From Geodermatophilaceae bacterium (GTDB taxonomy: Bacteria > Actinomycetota > Actinomycetes > Mycobacteriales > Geodermatophilaceae), in the NCBI GenBank assembly GCA_013812145.1, contig JACCTY010000095.1, forward strand, positions 1 through 43,270: a stretch of 43,270 nucleotides of DNA, in the 5' to 3' direction. A program made the translations under genes and the position numbers. This document shows positions 30,296 through 38,688 of the stretch, one piece after another (position 1 is the first letter of the stretch; each line of letters opens with the position of its first letter). Under the pieces are notes generated by a model that worked only from the letters and a program-made list of their open reading frames with translations, was not told the origin of the DNA and searched no databases.

Positions 30296-31222
30296 TTGAG
30301 TATCGAGGAATCAGTGGACGACGACGACGAAAGCCGGTTCCAGAGCGCCTTTCGGCACGCCCCGACGGGAATGGCCTTGTGTACGCCGCACGGCGACATC
30401 GAGGAGGCCAACGAGGCGCTTGGGCGCCTGCTGGGACGAAACGCGGACGATCTGCTGGGCACCAGCCTGTTCGAGGTGACCCACGATGACGACCTGAGGG
30501 CTGCCCACGCCGCGTGCGCGCAGATGCGACGCGCCGAGACTTATTTCACCCGGCAGTCGGTGCGGCTCAAACCCGCCGACGGCAGCACGGTGCACGTGGT
30601 CGTGTCCACATCCCGGGTCGATGATCGGCACGGTGTCGTCCGGCGCTATGTCATGCACGTCGAGGACGTAACCGATCGGATCGCGCTGGAAGGGGCGCTG
30701 CAGCACCAGGCGTTGCACGACCCACTCACCGGCCTGCCGAATCGGGCCCTGTTCGTACGCCGACTTACCGACGTCGCCTCCGCAGCAACGACCGGGGCCA
30801 CGCGGGTCGGCGTGCTGTTCGTCGACCTCGACCGATTCAAGGCGATCAACGACAACTACGGGCACGCCGTCGGGGACTCGGTTCTGGTCGCGGTAGCCCG
30901 CCGGTTGAGCACGTTGCTGCGGCCCGGGGACACCGTCGCCCGCTTTGGCGGCGACGAGTTTCTGCTGCTCTGTCAGAACGTCGGAATCGCCGAGGTGACC
31001 CGCATCGCCGAGCGGATCACGGCGGCGATCGAGGACGACATCACGGTGGGCACCCTGCGACTACCGGTCACCGCCTCGATCGGCGTCGCGGTGCGGGGCC
31101 AGGCCGACAACCCGCCCGAGTGGCTGATCCGCGAGGCGGACATGGCGATGTACCGCGCCAAGGCCGAAGGCCGTGCCCGCATCCAGACGTTCTCACCGGA
31201 CATGGGCGGCGACCCGAGCTGA
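30296..31222 (+). CDS. PAS-GGDEF diguanylate cyclase
   Basis: A 308-residue soluble protein. A PAS domain covers about residues 12-130 (FRHAPTGMALCTPHGDIEEANEAL) with its PAC end before a GGDEF domain from about 140. The active-site GGDEF is intact (218-222), and an inhibitory I-site R-P-G-D lies at 209-212, so it should make cyclic di-GMP and be checked by its product. No EAL domain and no membrane segment. The PAS domain could sense a small ligand or redox state. The start is TTG at 30296. Confidence 0.9.
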   Translation: MSIEESVDDDDESRFQSAFRHAPTGMALCTPHGDIEEANEALGRLLGRNADDLLGTSLFEVTHDDDLRAAHAACAQMRRAETYFTRQSVRLKPADGSTVHVVVSTSRVDDRHGVVRRYVMHVEDVTDRIALEGALQHQALHDPLTGLPNRALFVRRLTDVASAATTGATRVGVLFVDLDRFKAINDNYGHAVGDSVLVAVARRLSTLLRPGDTVARFGGDEFLLLCQNVGIAEVTRIAERITAAIEDDITVGTLRLPVTASIGVAVRGQADNPPEWLIREADMAMYRAKAEGRARIQTFSPDMGGDPS

Positions 31223-31264
31223 CGGCCGGCAGCCTGTCCCGAGCGCTAGGACGCCACCAACGAA

Positions 31265-31738
31265 GTGACCACCAATTGTCTCGCCCAGGTAAATGTCGGG
31301 CGGCTGGTTGCGGCGTGGGATTCCCCGGATGTCCGCGAGTTCGTGGCCGGCCTCGATGCGATGAACCGGCTCGCCGACAACAGTCCCGGTTTTCGCTGGC
31401 GGCTCCTCGCCGACAGCGGTCATCCGATTGCGCCGGCGCCGTACGACGATCCGCGCCTGTTCGTCAACGTGTCTGTCTGGCGGTCTTACGAGGACCTGCA
31501 TGCGTTCGTGTATCGGAGCCGGCACGGCGGATTCGTACGTCGGCGCGCGCAATGGTTTACGCCGGTCAGGCAACCCTCGACGGCCCTGTGGTGGGTCACG
31601 GAGGACGATCGCCCGGATGCGGACGCGGCGATGCTCCGGTTGGAGTACCTGCGCGCCCATGGCCCGTCGCCGCGGGCATTCTCGTTGCGACGGCGTTTCG
31701 ACCCTGCCGGCGAGCCCGTCCGCCCACGCCGCCGGTGA
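31265..31738 (+). CDS. DUF3291-family protein
   Basis: A 157-residue protein matching the DUF3291 pattern: LAQVNVGRLVAAWDSPDVREFVAGLDAMNRLADNSPGFRWR in pieces (V-N-V-G-R, D-x-x-N-x-L-A-D, PGFRWRL), then LFVNVSVWRSYEDLHAFVYRS and WWV. The fold is likely a dimeric alpha-beta barrel like small monooxygenases. Function is unknown. The GTG at 31265 lies 42 bases after the diguanylate cyclase stop. Confidence 0.8.
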   Translation: MTTNCLAQVNVGRLVAAWDSPDVREFVAGLDAMNRLADNSPGFRWRLLADSGHPIAPAPYDDPRLFVNVSVWRSYEDLHAFVYRSRHGGFVRRRAQWFTPVRQPSTALWWVTEDDRPDADAAMLRLEYLRAHGPSPRAFSLRRRFDPAGEPVRPRRR

Positions 31739-31746
31739 ACCCGTTC

Positions 31747-32370
31747 CTAGGTGAATGCAGCCATCCCGGCCAGACTGACGTAGCCACCGCACGTGATCTG
31801 GTTGACGCGGCGCTGTGCCCGCGACGACCCTCGGATCCTACTCGCCAGCCGGCCTGCCACGACGGCGTACATCCCGTCGCAGACTGCGGCCAGCGCAACA
31901 AAGCACAGGCCGAGCGCCAGGATCTGCTTCCCGGCTGAGCCCTGAGCCGGCTCGACGAACTGCGGTAGGAACGCGACGAAGAACAATGCGGTCTTCGGGT
32001 TGAGCAGATCGACGAGCACGCCATCGAGATAGAGCCGTCGATGCGGCACGCTGTTCGATGCCGTGGCCCGCTGCAGGTCGCAACTACGCCGCCGGAGTTG
32101 TCGGGCACCCAGGTACAGCAGGTACCCGGCTCCGGCGTATCGGAGGATCGAGAACACGCGCTCGGACGACGCCAGCAGCGCCGCAAGGCCGGTCGCGGCT
32201 GCGACCACGTGGAGTAGAGCGCCCGTCTCAACGCCGAGCACGGCATGCAGGCCAGCCGACCGGCCTTGCTCGACGCTCCGGGCCACCACGTAGAGGACCG
32301 CAGGCCCCGGAACGAGCAGCACGACGAGCGTCGCAAGCGTGAAGGCAACCCACGTGGTGGTCGTTGGCAT
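31747..32370 (-). CDS. LysE-family amino acid exporter
   Basis: A 207-residue membrane protein with six helices, typical of the LysE/RhtB family. The family block VPGPAVLYVVARSVEQGRSAGLHAVLGVETGALLHV is clear in pieces (VPGPAVL, G-x-x-A-G, E-T-G) and NPKTALFFVAFLPQFV is the usual helix 4 motif. Exported substrates in the family are amino acids such as Lys, Thr or homoserine lactones. The ATG at 32370 has GGAGGAGG about 11 bases upstream. An N-terminal extension to 32802 is not needed. Confidence 0.87.
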   Translation of the reverse strand: MPTTTTWVAFTLATLVVLLVPGPAVLYVVARSVEQGRSAGLHAVLGVETGALLHVVAAATGLAALLASSERVFSILRYAGAGYLLYLGARQLRRRSCDLQRATASNSVPHRRLYLDGVLVDLLNPKTALFFVAFLPQFVEPAQGSAGKQILALGLCFVALAAVCDGMYAVVAGRLASRIRGSSRAQRRVNQITCGGYVSLAGMAAFT

Positions 32371-32543
32371 GGCTGCTCGGGCCTCCTCCGGAAATCTGCG
32401 ATGACGACCCGTTGGCTTCGCACAGTGGGCAGTCTGCGGAGGTACGTCGCTCGGCGGCTGCACGGTTCTCGGTGCCTTGGCGCAGCATCGGAAACGGTGC
32501 CCGCGACACCGCTCAGCTGTTCGCGCCCGAGGCCCCGGTGGTG

Positions 32544-33080
32544 TCAGTCGAGGACACGGTCCAGCCGGCGAGACAGCACCCGCAGGGCCGTCAGTCCGGC
32601 GGCGGCGACGCGTGGCTCCGGGTCGTCCCGCAGCGTGCGTAGGGCAGCCCCGTGCTCGGACTCGCCGACGGCGGCAAGCGCGTGAGCGGCGGCGATGCGA
32701 ACTCGCGGCACCGGATCGCCCAGCCGGTCGGCCAGGGCGTCCGCGCCCTCGGCCAGCTCTCGGACGACGACGACCTTGGCTGCCATCTCCCGTACCCGCC
32801 ACTGCTCGTCTCTGAGTGCTGCCACCACCGTAGGCGCCGCTTCGTCGGTCCAGGCGTAGAGCAGCGCTCGAGCGCCCCAGACCCGCGCCCAGTAGGCATG
32901 GCCCGGCGGCTTGCCAGTCTTGAGAAAGTCACGGTCGGTCAGTTCGCCGAGCACCATCACCAGGTCCAGCAGCTGACCCTCGACAACCTGACCCGGCCGC
33001 AGCAGATCGGCGCAGCCACGAACGACGGCCGCCTCGCCCCAGCGGGCGCAGGCCTGCCGCACCCGCTGGTCGGGCCGCAC
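32544..33080 (-). CDS. HEAT-repeat protein
   Basis: A 178-residue helical protein made of HEAT-like repeats in its second half: V-V-A-A-L-R-D-E-Q-W-R-V-R-E-M-A-A-K, LADRLGDPVPRVRIAAAHAL and LRTLRDDPEPRVAAAGLTAL. Such repeats bind other proteins or tRNA-modifying enzymes and have no enzyme site of their own. The start is a GTG at 33080, nine bases after an upstream stop. Function unknown. The 173-base gap to the LysE gene holds nothing I can identify. Confidence 0.7.
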   Translation of the reverse strand: MRPDQRVRQACARWGEAAVVRGCADLLRPGQVVEGQLLDLVMVLGELTDRDFLKTGKPPGHAYWARVWGARALLYAWTDEAAPTVVAALRDEQWRVREMAAKVVVVRELAEGADALADRLGDPVPRVRIAAAHALAAVGESEHGAALRTLRDDPEPRVAAAGLTALRVLSRRLDRVLD

Positions 33081-33187
33081 GCGTTCTAGTCCTCGGGTGG
33101 GCGAGTCACGGTCGCTACCGTAGTTCAGCGGATCGGCCCCTGGCTTTCCCAGGCTCTGGGTCGGGTCGCCGGTACAGGATGGGCCAC

Positions 33188-33289
33188 CGCTTCGTCGAGC
33201 CGCCGCGCCAGTAGAGCTACGGCACGGTTGCGGTGTTCGAGGACCTGTACGGCAACCGCTGGGACCTCGTGGAGCGCATCCCGCGGTAA
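33188..33289 (+). pseudogene. Remnant of a glyoxalase/VOC gene with an amber stop
   Basis: Read in frame, this stretch gives RFVEPPRQ, a TAG stop (33212-33214), then SYGTVAVFEDLYGNRWDL and VERIPR before a TAA. That is the typical last third of a VOC-family protein (YGTVAVFEDLYGNRWDL is near-canonical), but upstream sequence in all frames shows no matching N-terminal two thirds. It is therefore a decayed or truncated gene. The rest of the 294-base gap between the HEAT-repeat gene and polA is featureless. Confidence 0.6.
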
Positions 33290-33374
33290 GCGTCCCAGAC
33301 GTCCGACCAGGCGTGAGCTATACCTCACTCTTACTCGGACGTCGGCCAGGCTGATCCCCGTTCAGGTGGCCGTA

Positions 33375-36056
33375 TCAGTGGCCGGCCTCGTCCCAGGTCC
33401 GGCCGATACCTATCGAGACGTCCAGCGGAACCGACAACACGTAGGCCGCACCCATCTCGCGGCGGACCAGCCCCTCCAGCCGCTTCCGCTCACCCGGAGC
33501 CACTTCGAGCACCAGCTCGTCGTGAACCTGCAGCAGCATCCGTGAGCCCATCCCGGCGGCCCGCAGGGCACTGTCGACGCCGAGCATCGCGACCTTGATG
33601 ATGTCGGCGGCCGACCCCTGGATCGGCGCGTTCAGCGCCATCCGCTCGGCCATCTCGCGGCGCTGGCGGTTGTCGCTCGTCAGGTCCGGGAGGTAGCGCC
33701 GACGCCCCAGGATCGACTCGGTGTATCCGCTCATCCGGGCCTCGTCGACGACGTTGCGCAGGTAGTCCCGGACCCCGCCGAAACGTTCGAAGTACGCAGT
33801 CATCTGCTCGCGGGCGTCCTCGGGGGTGATCCGCAGCTGCTGGGCCAGCCCGTACGCCGACAGCCCGTAGGCCAGCCCGTAGCTCATCGCCTTGATCCGG
33901 CGCCGCAGCTCCGGGTCGACCTGCTCGATGGGAATGTTGAACGCCCGCGAGGCGACGAAGGTGTGCAGGTCCTCCCCCGACGTGAACGCCTCGATCAGCC
34001 CCGCGTCCTCGGACAGGTCGGCCATGATCCGCATCTCGATCTGGCTGTAGTCCGCCGTCATCAGTGACTCGTAACCCTCACCGACCACGAACGCCTGCCG
34101 GATGCGACGGCCTTCGGCGGTGCGGATCGGGATGTTCTGCAGGTTCGGGTCGGTGGAGGACAACCGCCCGGTCGCGGCGATGGTCTGGTGGAACGTGGTG
34201 TGGATGCGTCCGGCGTCGTCGACCATCGGGATCAGCCCGTCGATGACCGTCCGCAGCCGGGTCACGTCGCGGTGGCGCATCAGGTGCTCGAGGAACGGGT
34301 TGCCGGTCTGATCGAGCAGGGTCTGCAAGGACTCCGCGTCGGTGGTGTAGCCGGTCTTGATCCGCTTCGTCTTGGGCAGCGCCAGTTCCTCGAACAGCAC
34401 CACCTGCAGCTGCTTCGGCGAGCCGAGATTGATCTCGCGGCCGATGACTGCGTACGCCGCCTGCTCGGCCTCGGCGCATTGCGCGCTGAAATGCTTCTGC
34501 AGCTCGTGCAGGTAGCCCTCGTCAGCGGCGATGCCGGTGCGTTCCATCCGCGCCAAGACCTCGGCCAGCGGCAGCTCCATGTCGCGGAGCAGGCTGCTGG
34601 CGTTACGCTCCTGCAGATCGCCGTCCAGCGCGGCGGCCAGATCCAGTACGGCGCGCGCCCGCACCACCTCCGATCGGGCCACCGTCTCGTCGGCTTCCTC
34701 CGCGCCGCCGTCCAGTGTCAGCTGACCGTCGCCAGGTTCCTCGGCTCGCAGCTCACGACGCAGGTAGCGCAGGGTCAAATCGGCGAGATCGAACGAACGT
34801 TGACCCGGTAGCGCGAGGTACGCCGCCAAGGCGGTGTCGCTGCTCACTCCGGCGAGGTCCCATCCACGGGCCCAGGATGCGAGCAGCGGTCCCTTCATCT
34901 CATACATCGCCTTGGTACGGCCCGGGTCGGCCAGCCACCCGGCGAGGGCGGTCTCATCCTCGGCGTCCAGGCCGGCGACGTCGACGTACGCCCCCTCAAC
35001 GCCTCGACCGGCCAGCGCGATCGCGGCGACGTCACCGGTCCCCCTTGCCCACTGGCCGCGGAACGAGACGCCGGTCCGCACCCCGGCGCCGGTGTGCTCG
35101 GCCAGCCACCCGGCAACTTCACCGGGACCGAGCCGGCGCGCCGTCACCTCGAAGCCCTCGTCGGCCTCCGGCTCGGCCGCCTGGAGGGTCTCGAACAACC
35201 GGTCGCGCAGGACTCTGAACTGCAGGTTGTCGAAGATCCGGTGAACCTCGTCCCGATCCCACGACGTCATCCGCAGGTCGCCGGGTCCCAGGGGCAACGG
35301 CACCTCGCGGACCAGCTCGGTCAACCGCCGGTTGCGCAACACCGACGCGAGGTTCGCCCGTAAGGCGTCCCCGGTCTTGCCGCCCACCTCATCGACGCGG
35401 TCGGCCAGGTCGTTGAGCGACCCGAACTCACGCACCCACTTGGCAGCGGTCTTCTCACCGACGCCGGGGATACCCGGCAGGTTGTCGCTGGGGTCACCGC
35501 GCAGCGCCGCGAAGTCCGGGTACTGAGACGGGGTCAACCCGTACTTGTCCTCGACCTCCTCGGGGGTGAACCGGGTGAGCTCCGACACGCCGCGGCGGGG
35601 ATACAGCACGGTCACCTGCTCGCCCACGAGCTGCAGGGCGTCACGGTCCCCGGTGAGGATGAGGACGTCCATGTCGTCGGCGATCGCCTGCGTCGTCAGC
35701 GTCGCGATCACGTCGTCGGCTTCGTAGTTCTCCACCTCGATGGTGGGTACCCGAAGCGCGTCCAGCACCTCCTTGATCAGGCTCACCTGGCCCCGAAAAT
35801 CAGCCGGGGTTTCGCTACGGCCGGCCTTGTACTCGGCGTACATCTCGTTGCGAAACGTCTGGCGCGACACGTCGAAGGCGACGCCGAGATGGGTCGGCGT
35901 CTCATCCCGCAGGACGTTGATGAGCATCGAGGTGAAGCCGTAGACCGCGTTGGTCGGCTGCCCCGTCGTGGTGGAGAAATTCTCCACCGGCAGGGCGAAG
36001 AACGCGCGATAGGCCAGCGAGTGACCGTCCAACAGCAGCAGCCGTGAATCACGCAC
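33375..36056 (-). CDS. polA: DNA polymerase I
   Basis: An 893-residue DNA polymerase I. The N-terminal 5'-3' exonuclease/flap domain (LLLLDGHSLAYRAFFALP, VENYEADDVIATL, LTGDRDALQLV, GDPSDNLPGIPGVGEKTA) is followed by a degenerate 3'-5' exonuclease domain and the polymerase domain with motif A (DYSQIEMRIMADLS), motif B (KAMSYGLAYGLSAYGLAQ) and motif C (LQVHDELVLE). The proofreading region lacks the D-x-E pair, as usual in actinobacteria, so it repairs and processes Okazaki fragments without editing. The GTG start at 36056 is best; the frame extends to 36179 without family similarity. A TAGACT at the right spacing suggests a leaderless transcript. Confidence 0.97.
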   Translation of the reverse strand: MRDSRLLLLDGHSLAYRAFFALPVENFSTTTGQPTNAVYGFTSMLINVLRDETPTHLGVAFDVSRQTFRNEMYAEYKAGRSETPADFRGQVSLIKEVLDALRVPTIEVENYEADDVIATLTTQAIADDMDVLILTGDRDALQLVGEQVTVLYPRRGVSELTRFTPEEVEDKYGLTPSQYPDFAALRGDPSDNLPGIPGVGEKTAAKWVREFGSLNDLADRVDEVGGKTGDALRANLASVLRNRRLTELVREVPLPLGPGDLRMTSWDRDEVHRIFDNLQFRVLRDRLFETLQAAEPEADEGFEVTARRLGPGEVAGWLAEHTGAGVRTGVSFRGQWARGTGDVAAIALAGRGVEGAYVDVAGLDAEDETALAGWLADPGRTKAMYEMKGPLLASWARGWDLAGVSSDTALAAYLALPGQRSFDLADLTLRYLRRELRAEEPGDGQLTLDGGAEEADETVARSEVVRARAVLDLAAALDGDLQERNASSLLRDMELPLAEVLARMERTGIAADEGYLHELQKHFSAQCAEAEQAAYAVIGREINLGSPKQLQVVLFEELALPKTKRIKTGYTTDAESLQTLLDQTGNPFLEHLMRHRDVTRLRTVIDGLIPMVDDAGRIHTTFHQTIAATGRLSSTDPNLQNIPIRTAEGRRIRQAFVVGEGYESLMTADYSQIEMRIMADLSEDAGLIEAFTSGEDLHTFVASRAFNIPIEQVDPELRRRIKAMSYGLAYGLSAYGLAQQLRITPEDAREQMTAYFERFGGVRDYLRNVVDEARMSGYTESILGRRRYLPDLTSDNRQRREMAERMALNAPIQGSAADIIKVAMLGVDSALRAAGMGSRMLLQVHDELVLEVAPGERKRLEGLVRREMGAAYVLSVPLDVSIGIGRTWDEAGH

Positions 36057-36063
36057 GGGTGCG

Positions 36064-36069
36064 AGTCTA
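36064..36069 (-). promoter_or_regulatory. Likely -10 element of polA (leaderless start)
   Basis: On the minus strand TAGACT ends 7 bases before the GTG start of polA, the spacing typical for actinobacterial leaderless mRNAs. No ribosome binding site is seen. No good -35 element accompanies it. Confidence 0.4.
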
Positions 36070-36150
36070 GGGTGGCCCTGCGACAACTCCTGGTGGTCGC
36101 GATCGGTCGGCGGCAGCCGTGCCGATGAACCGTGAGGAGATGCCGGCGCG

Positions 36151-36567
36151 ATGGTGCGGATGGACGTGGCCGGACACATGATCGAGGTCCCCGAGGGTCA
36201 GCTTCCCGAGCGAATGGGCATCGAGATCATCGACTGGACGCCCGAGCGAATGGTCGCCACGATGCCGGTGGCCGGCAACCTGCAGCCGTACGGACTGCTG
36301 CACGGCGGCGCGTCCTGTGTGCTTGCCGAAACCGTGGGATCGACAGCCGCTGCCATCCACGCCGGCCAGGATCGCGCCGTGATCGGGCTGGAGATCAACG
36401 CCACCCACCACCGCGCCGCCCGGTCTGGCACCGTCACCGCAGTGTGTACGCCGCTGCATGCCGGGAACACCGTTGCGACGTACCAGATCGTGATCAGCGA
36501 CGACGACGAGCGGCGGATCTGCACGGTCCGGCTGACCTGCCTGATCCGCAGCGCGCCACCGGGTTGA
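36151..36567 (+). CDS. PaaI-family hotdog-fold thioesterase
   Basis: A 138-residue hotdog protein. GLLHGGASCVLAETVGSTAA is the family motif, with the catalytic Glu in AETVGS and the HGG loop holding the thioester, and INATHHRAARSGTVTA is the next block. It should hydrolyse an acyl-CoA, often an aromatic one such as hydroxyphenylacetyl-CoA or 1,4-dihydroxy-2-naphthoyl-CoA. The ATG at 36151 has GAGGAG 11 bases upstream; an ATG at 36163 is a second choice. It is divergent from polA. Confidence 0.87.
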   Translation: MVRMDVAGHMIEVPEGQLPERMGIEIIDWTPERMVATMPVAGNLQPYGLLHGGASCVLAETVGSTAAAIHAGQDRAVIGLEINATHHRAARSGTVTAVCTPLHAGNTVATYQIVISDDDERRICTVRLTCLIRSAPPG

Positions 36568-36579
36568 CCCGAAGGGTCA
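36565..36579. terminator. Short hairpin between convergent thioesterase and acetyltransferase genes
   Basis: TGACCC-GAA-GGGTCA forms a 6-bp stem with a three-base loop; its left arm includes the thioesterase stop codon. It sits between two convergent genes and may act as a weak two-way terminator. Confidence 0.35.
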
Positions 36580-36593
36580 TGAGCCTGTCTCCG

Positions 36594-37175
36594 TCAGGTT
36601 CCGCGGCGCAACCGGGGTCCGGCCAGCCGGGACCCGAGCGGCCGGACCGAGGGCGACGCGTGATCGGCGAGGCTGCGCCGCAGGGCGGGCACGCTGGCGA
36701 TGCGGCGCATGATGAGCGGGGTGAAGCCGAGCCGGGCGAAGAACCGGTTGCTCTCCCGGCCTCCAGGGTTCAGCCCGACGATGACGTGCTCGGCGTCGAT
36801 CTCCTCCGCGAAGGTCGTCGCGGCGTCGACCAACGCTCTGCCCACGGCACGGTCGCGTTCCAGGCCCGGCACGAGGACGTGGCTGACGTAGATCACCGGG
36901 ACGGTGAGCAGCGCACTGATCATGTCGACGGAGAAGACAGCCACGCCAACGGTCGTCCCCTCATCGGAGACCGCCAGTACGACCCGATGCTCGGGATCGG
37001 CGAGCAGGCGGGAATACCGCTCACGCAGCGAATGTCCCATGACTCCGTCGGCCAGCCGAACGGTGGGCGACTTGCTGCCGGGCTCACCGGATTCGAGCAC
37101 CTGCTCGGCGAATTTCAGGACGGCCTCGATGTCAGCTGGACCGGCATCCCGCACGCACACGCCGCTGCGTCGCAT
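36594..37175 (-). CDS. GNAT-family N-acetyltransferase
   Basis: A 193-residue acetyltransferase of the GNAT fold. The N-terminal strand-helix VRDAGPADIEAVLKFAEQVL, the central strands IYVSHVLVPGLERDRAVGRALVDAA (acetyl-CoA-binding region, with R-x-x-A-V-G-R-A-L in place of the usual Q/R-x-x-G-x-G/A), and the C-terminal NRFFARLGF are typical. The acceptor is unknown. The ATG at 37175 has GGAGG four bases before its preceding TTG, and I prefer it to the TTG at 37178. Confidence 0.83.
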   Translation of the reverse strand: MRRSGVCVRDAGPADIEAVLKFAEQVLESGEPGSKSPTVRLADGVMGHSLRERYSRLLADPEHRVVLAVSDEGTTVGVAVFSVDMISALLTVPVIYVSHVLVPGLERDRAVGRALVDAATTFAEEIDAEHVIVGLNPGGRESNRFFARLGFTPLIMRRIASVPALRRSLADHASPSVRPLGSRLAGPRLRRGT

Positions 37176-37421
37176 CAACCCTCCGTTCCGTCAAGATCGC
37201 CGCCGCTCAGGTAACCACATCTCCGAACCGCCTGAACAGGGCCTCACAGGATGTGTTGGGACGAAGCGGATCCGGTGACAAACTCCTTTCGGCGCTGAAA
37301 TCACGCGCCTGTCTCGCGCCGCACGGGCGTCCGTCGGCTAGGGTTCCGCCAGCCTGTCCTGGTGGCCGGGTGGTGTCGGCAGTGCCCGGGCATGAACGCA
37401 GTGTGTGTGAAGGAGTGCGCA

Positions 37422-38684
37422 GTGCTTCGTCGGTTCGTCGCTGTCGTCGTACTCGGCTTCGCCGCGCTTCTCACTGTCCTCAGTGGACAGGCCAGCGCGG
37501 AGGGCGAACAGATCATTGGGACGCTGCAGACCGGCCGCAGCGGCCCGATCGAAGGTGTCACCATCACCGTCGAGACGACCGGCGGCGACGAGGTGGGCAC
37601 AGATCAAACCGACTCCGACGGACGGTTCGCCATCGAGCTGCCGGACGGGGCCGGGGACTACGTCGTCACGCTGGACGCCGACGACCTCCCCGATGGCGTG
37701 ATCCTGCGCGAGGGCGGGGCGGAGCGGCGGATCACGGTGGGCGCGAACCGCACCCAACCGGTCGCGTTCGGCATCGGTGACGGGTCCCTGAGGCAGGCCA
37801 GCGCGAACATCGAGATCCTGCAGCGAACCCTGGAGGGGATCAGGTTCGGACTGCTCATCGCCATGGCCGCCGTGGGCCTGTCGCTGATCTTCGGTACGAC
37901 GGGACTGGTGAACTTCGCGCACGGGGAGCTGGTCGCGATCGGGGCCGTCATTGCCTGGTTCCTCAACGTGGATGCCGGCATCCCGCTGATCCCCGCGACG
38001 GTCGCGGCCATCGCGTTAGGCGCCGTCGTCGGCGCCATCAACGAACTGGGGCTGTGGCGACCCCTGCGCAATCGCGGGACCGGCCTGGTGGCGATGCTGG
38101 TCATCTCTATCGGGCTGTCGCTGGCCCTGCGGTACGTGCTGCAGATCGTCTTCGGCGGGCGGGCGCGGGCCTATGTGAGCTTCCAGGGCCAGTCGGCGAC
38201 CAGCTACGGCGTCATCCGCATCACCGACAAAGATCTCTTCTCCATCGCCCTGTCCCTGGCCGTCCTGATACTGGTTGCGCTGATGCTGCAGAAGACCAAG
38301 GTGGGCAAGGCGATGCGGGCGGTGGCCGATAACCGCGACCTCGCGTCCTCGTCCGGGATCAACGTCGACCGGGTCATCCTGTTCGTCTGGATGCTGGGCG
38401 GCGCTTTGGCCACTCTGGGCGGTGTGCTGTTCGGACTCAGCGACCAGGTCTCCTGGGACATGGGCTTCCAGCTGTTGCTGCTGATGTTCGCCGGCGTCGT
38501 CCTGGGTGGCTTGGGGACGGCGTACGGCGCCCTGGTGGGCAGCCTGATCGTCGGCATCTTCGTGCAGGTCTCGACTATCGTCATCCCGGACGAGACCAAG
38601 TACGTCGGCGGCCTGCTGCTGCTGATCGTCATCCTGGTCGTCCGGCCGAGCGGCATCCTCGGGGCACGGGCGAGGATCGGCTAG
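37422..38684 (+). CDS. livH: Branched-chain-amino-acid-type ABC permease LivH with exported N-terminal beta-sandwich domain
   Basis: A 420-residue permease. The C-terminal 290 residues are a normal LivH with about eight helices (GLSLIFGTTGLVNFAHGEL, GLGTAYGALVGSLIVG). Before them is a signal peptide (residues 1-24, FVAVVVLGFAALLTVLSGQASA) and about 90 residues of a carboxypeptidase-regulatory or SdrB-like beta-sandwich: GPIEGVTITVETTGGDEVGTDQTDSDGRFAIEL in pieces (G-V-T-I-T-V, D-S-D-G-R-F). Standard LivH lacks this domain. The GTG at 37422 has AAGGAG six bases upstream, so the signal peptide is real. It opens the liv operon. Confidence 0.9.
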   Translation: MLRRFVAVVVLGFAALLTVLSGQASAEGEQIIGTLQTGRSGPIEGVTITVETTGGDEVGTDQTDSDGRFAIELPDGAGDYVVTLDADDLPDGVILREGGAERRITVGANRTQPVAFGIGDGSLRQASANIEILQRTLEGIRFGLLIAMAAVGLSLIFGTTGLVNFAHGELVAIGAVIAWFLNVDAGIPLIPATVAAIALGAVVGAINELGLWRPLRNRGTGLVAMLVISIGLSLALRYVLQIVFGGRARAYVSFQGQSATSYGVIRITDKDLFSIALSLAVLILVALMLQKTKVGKAMRAVADNRDLASSSGINVDRVILFVWMLGGALATLGGVLFGLSDQVSWDMGFQLLLLMFAGVVLGGLGTAYGALVGSLIVGIFVQVSTIVIPDETKYVGGLLLLIVILVVRPSGILGARARIG

Positions 38685-38688
38685 CGCC

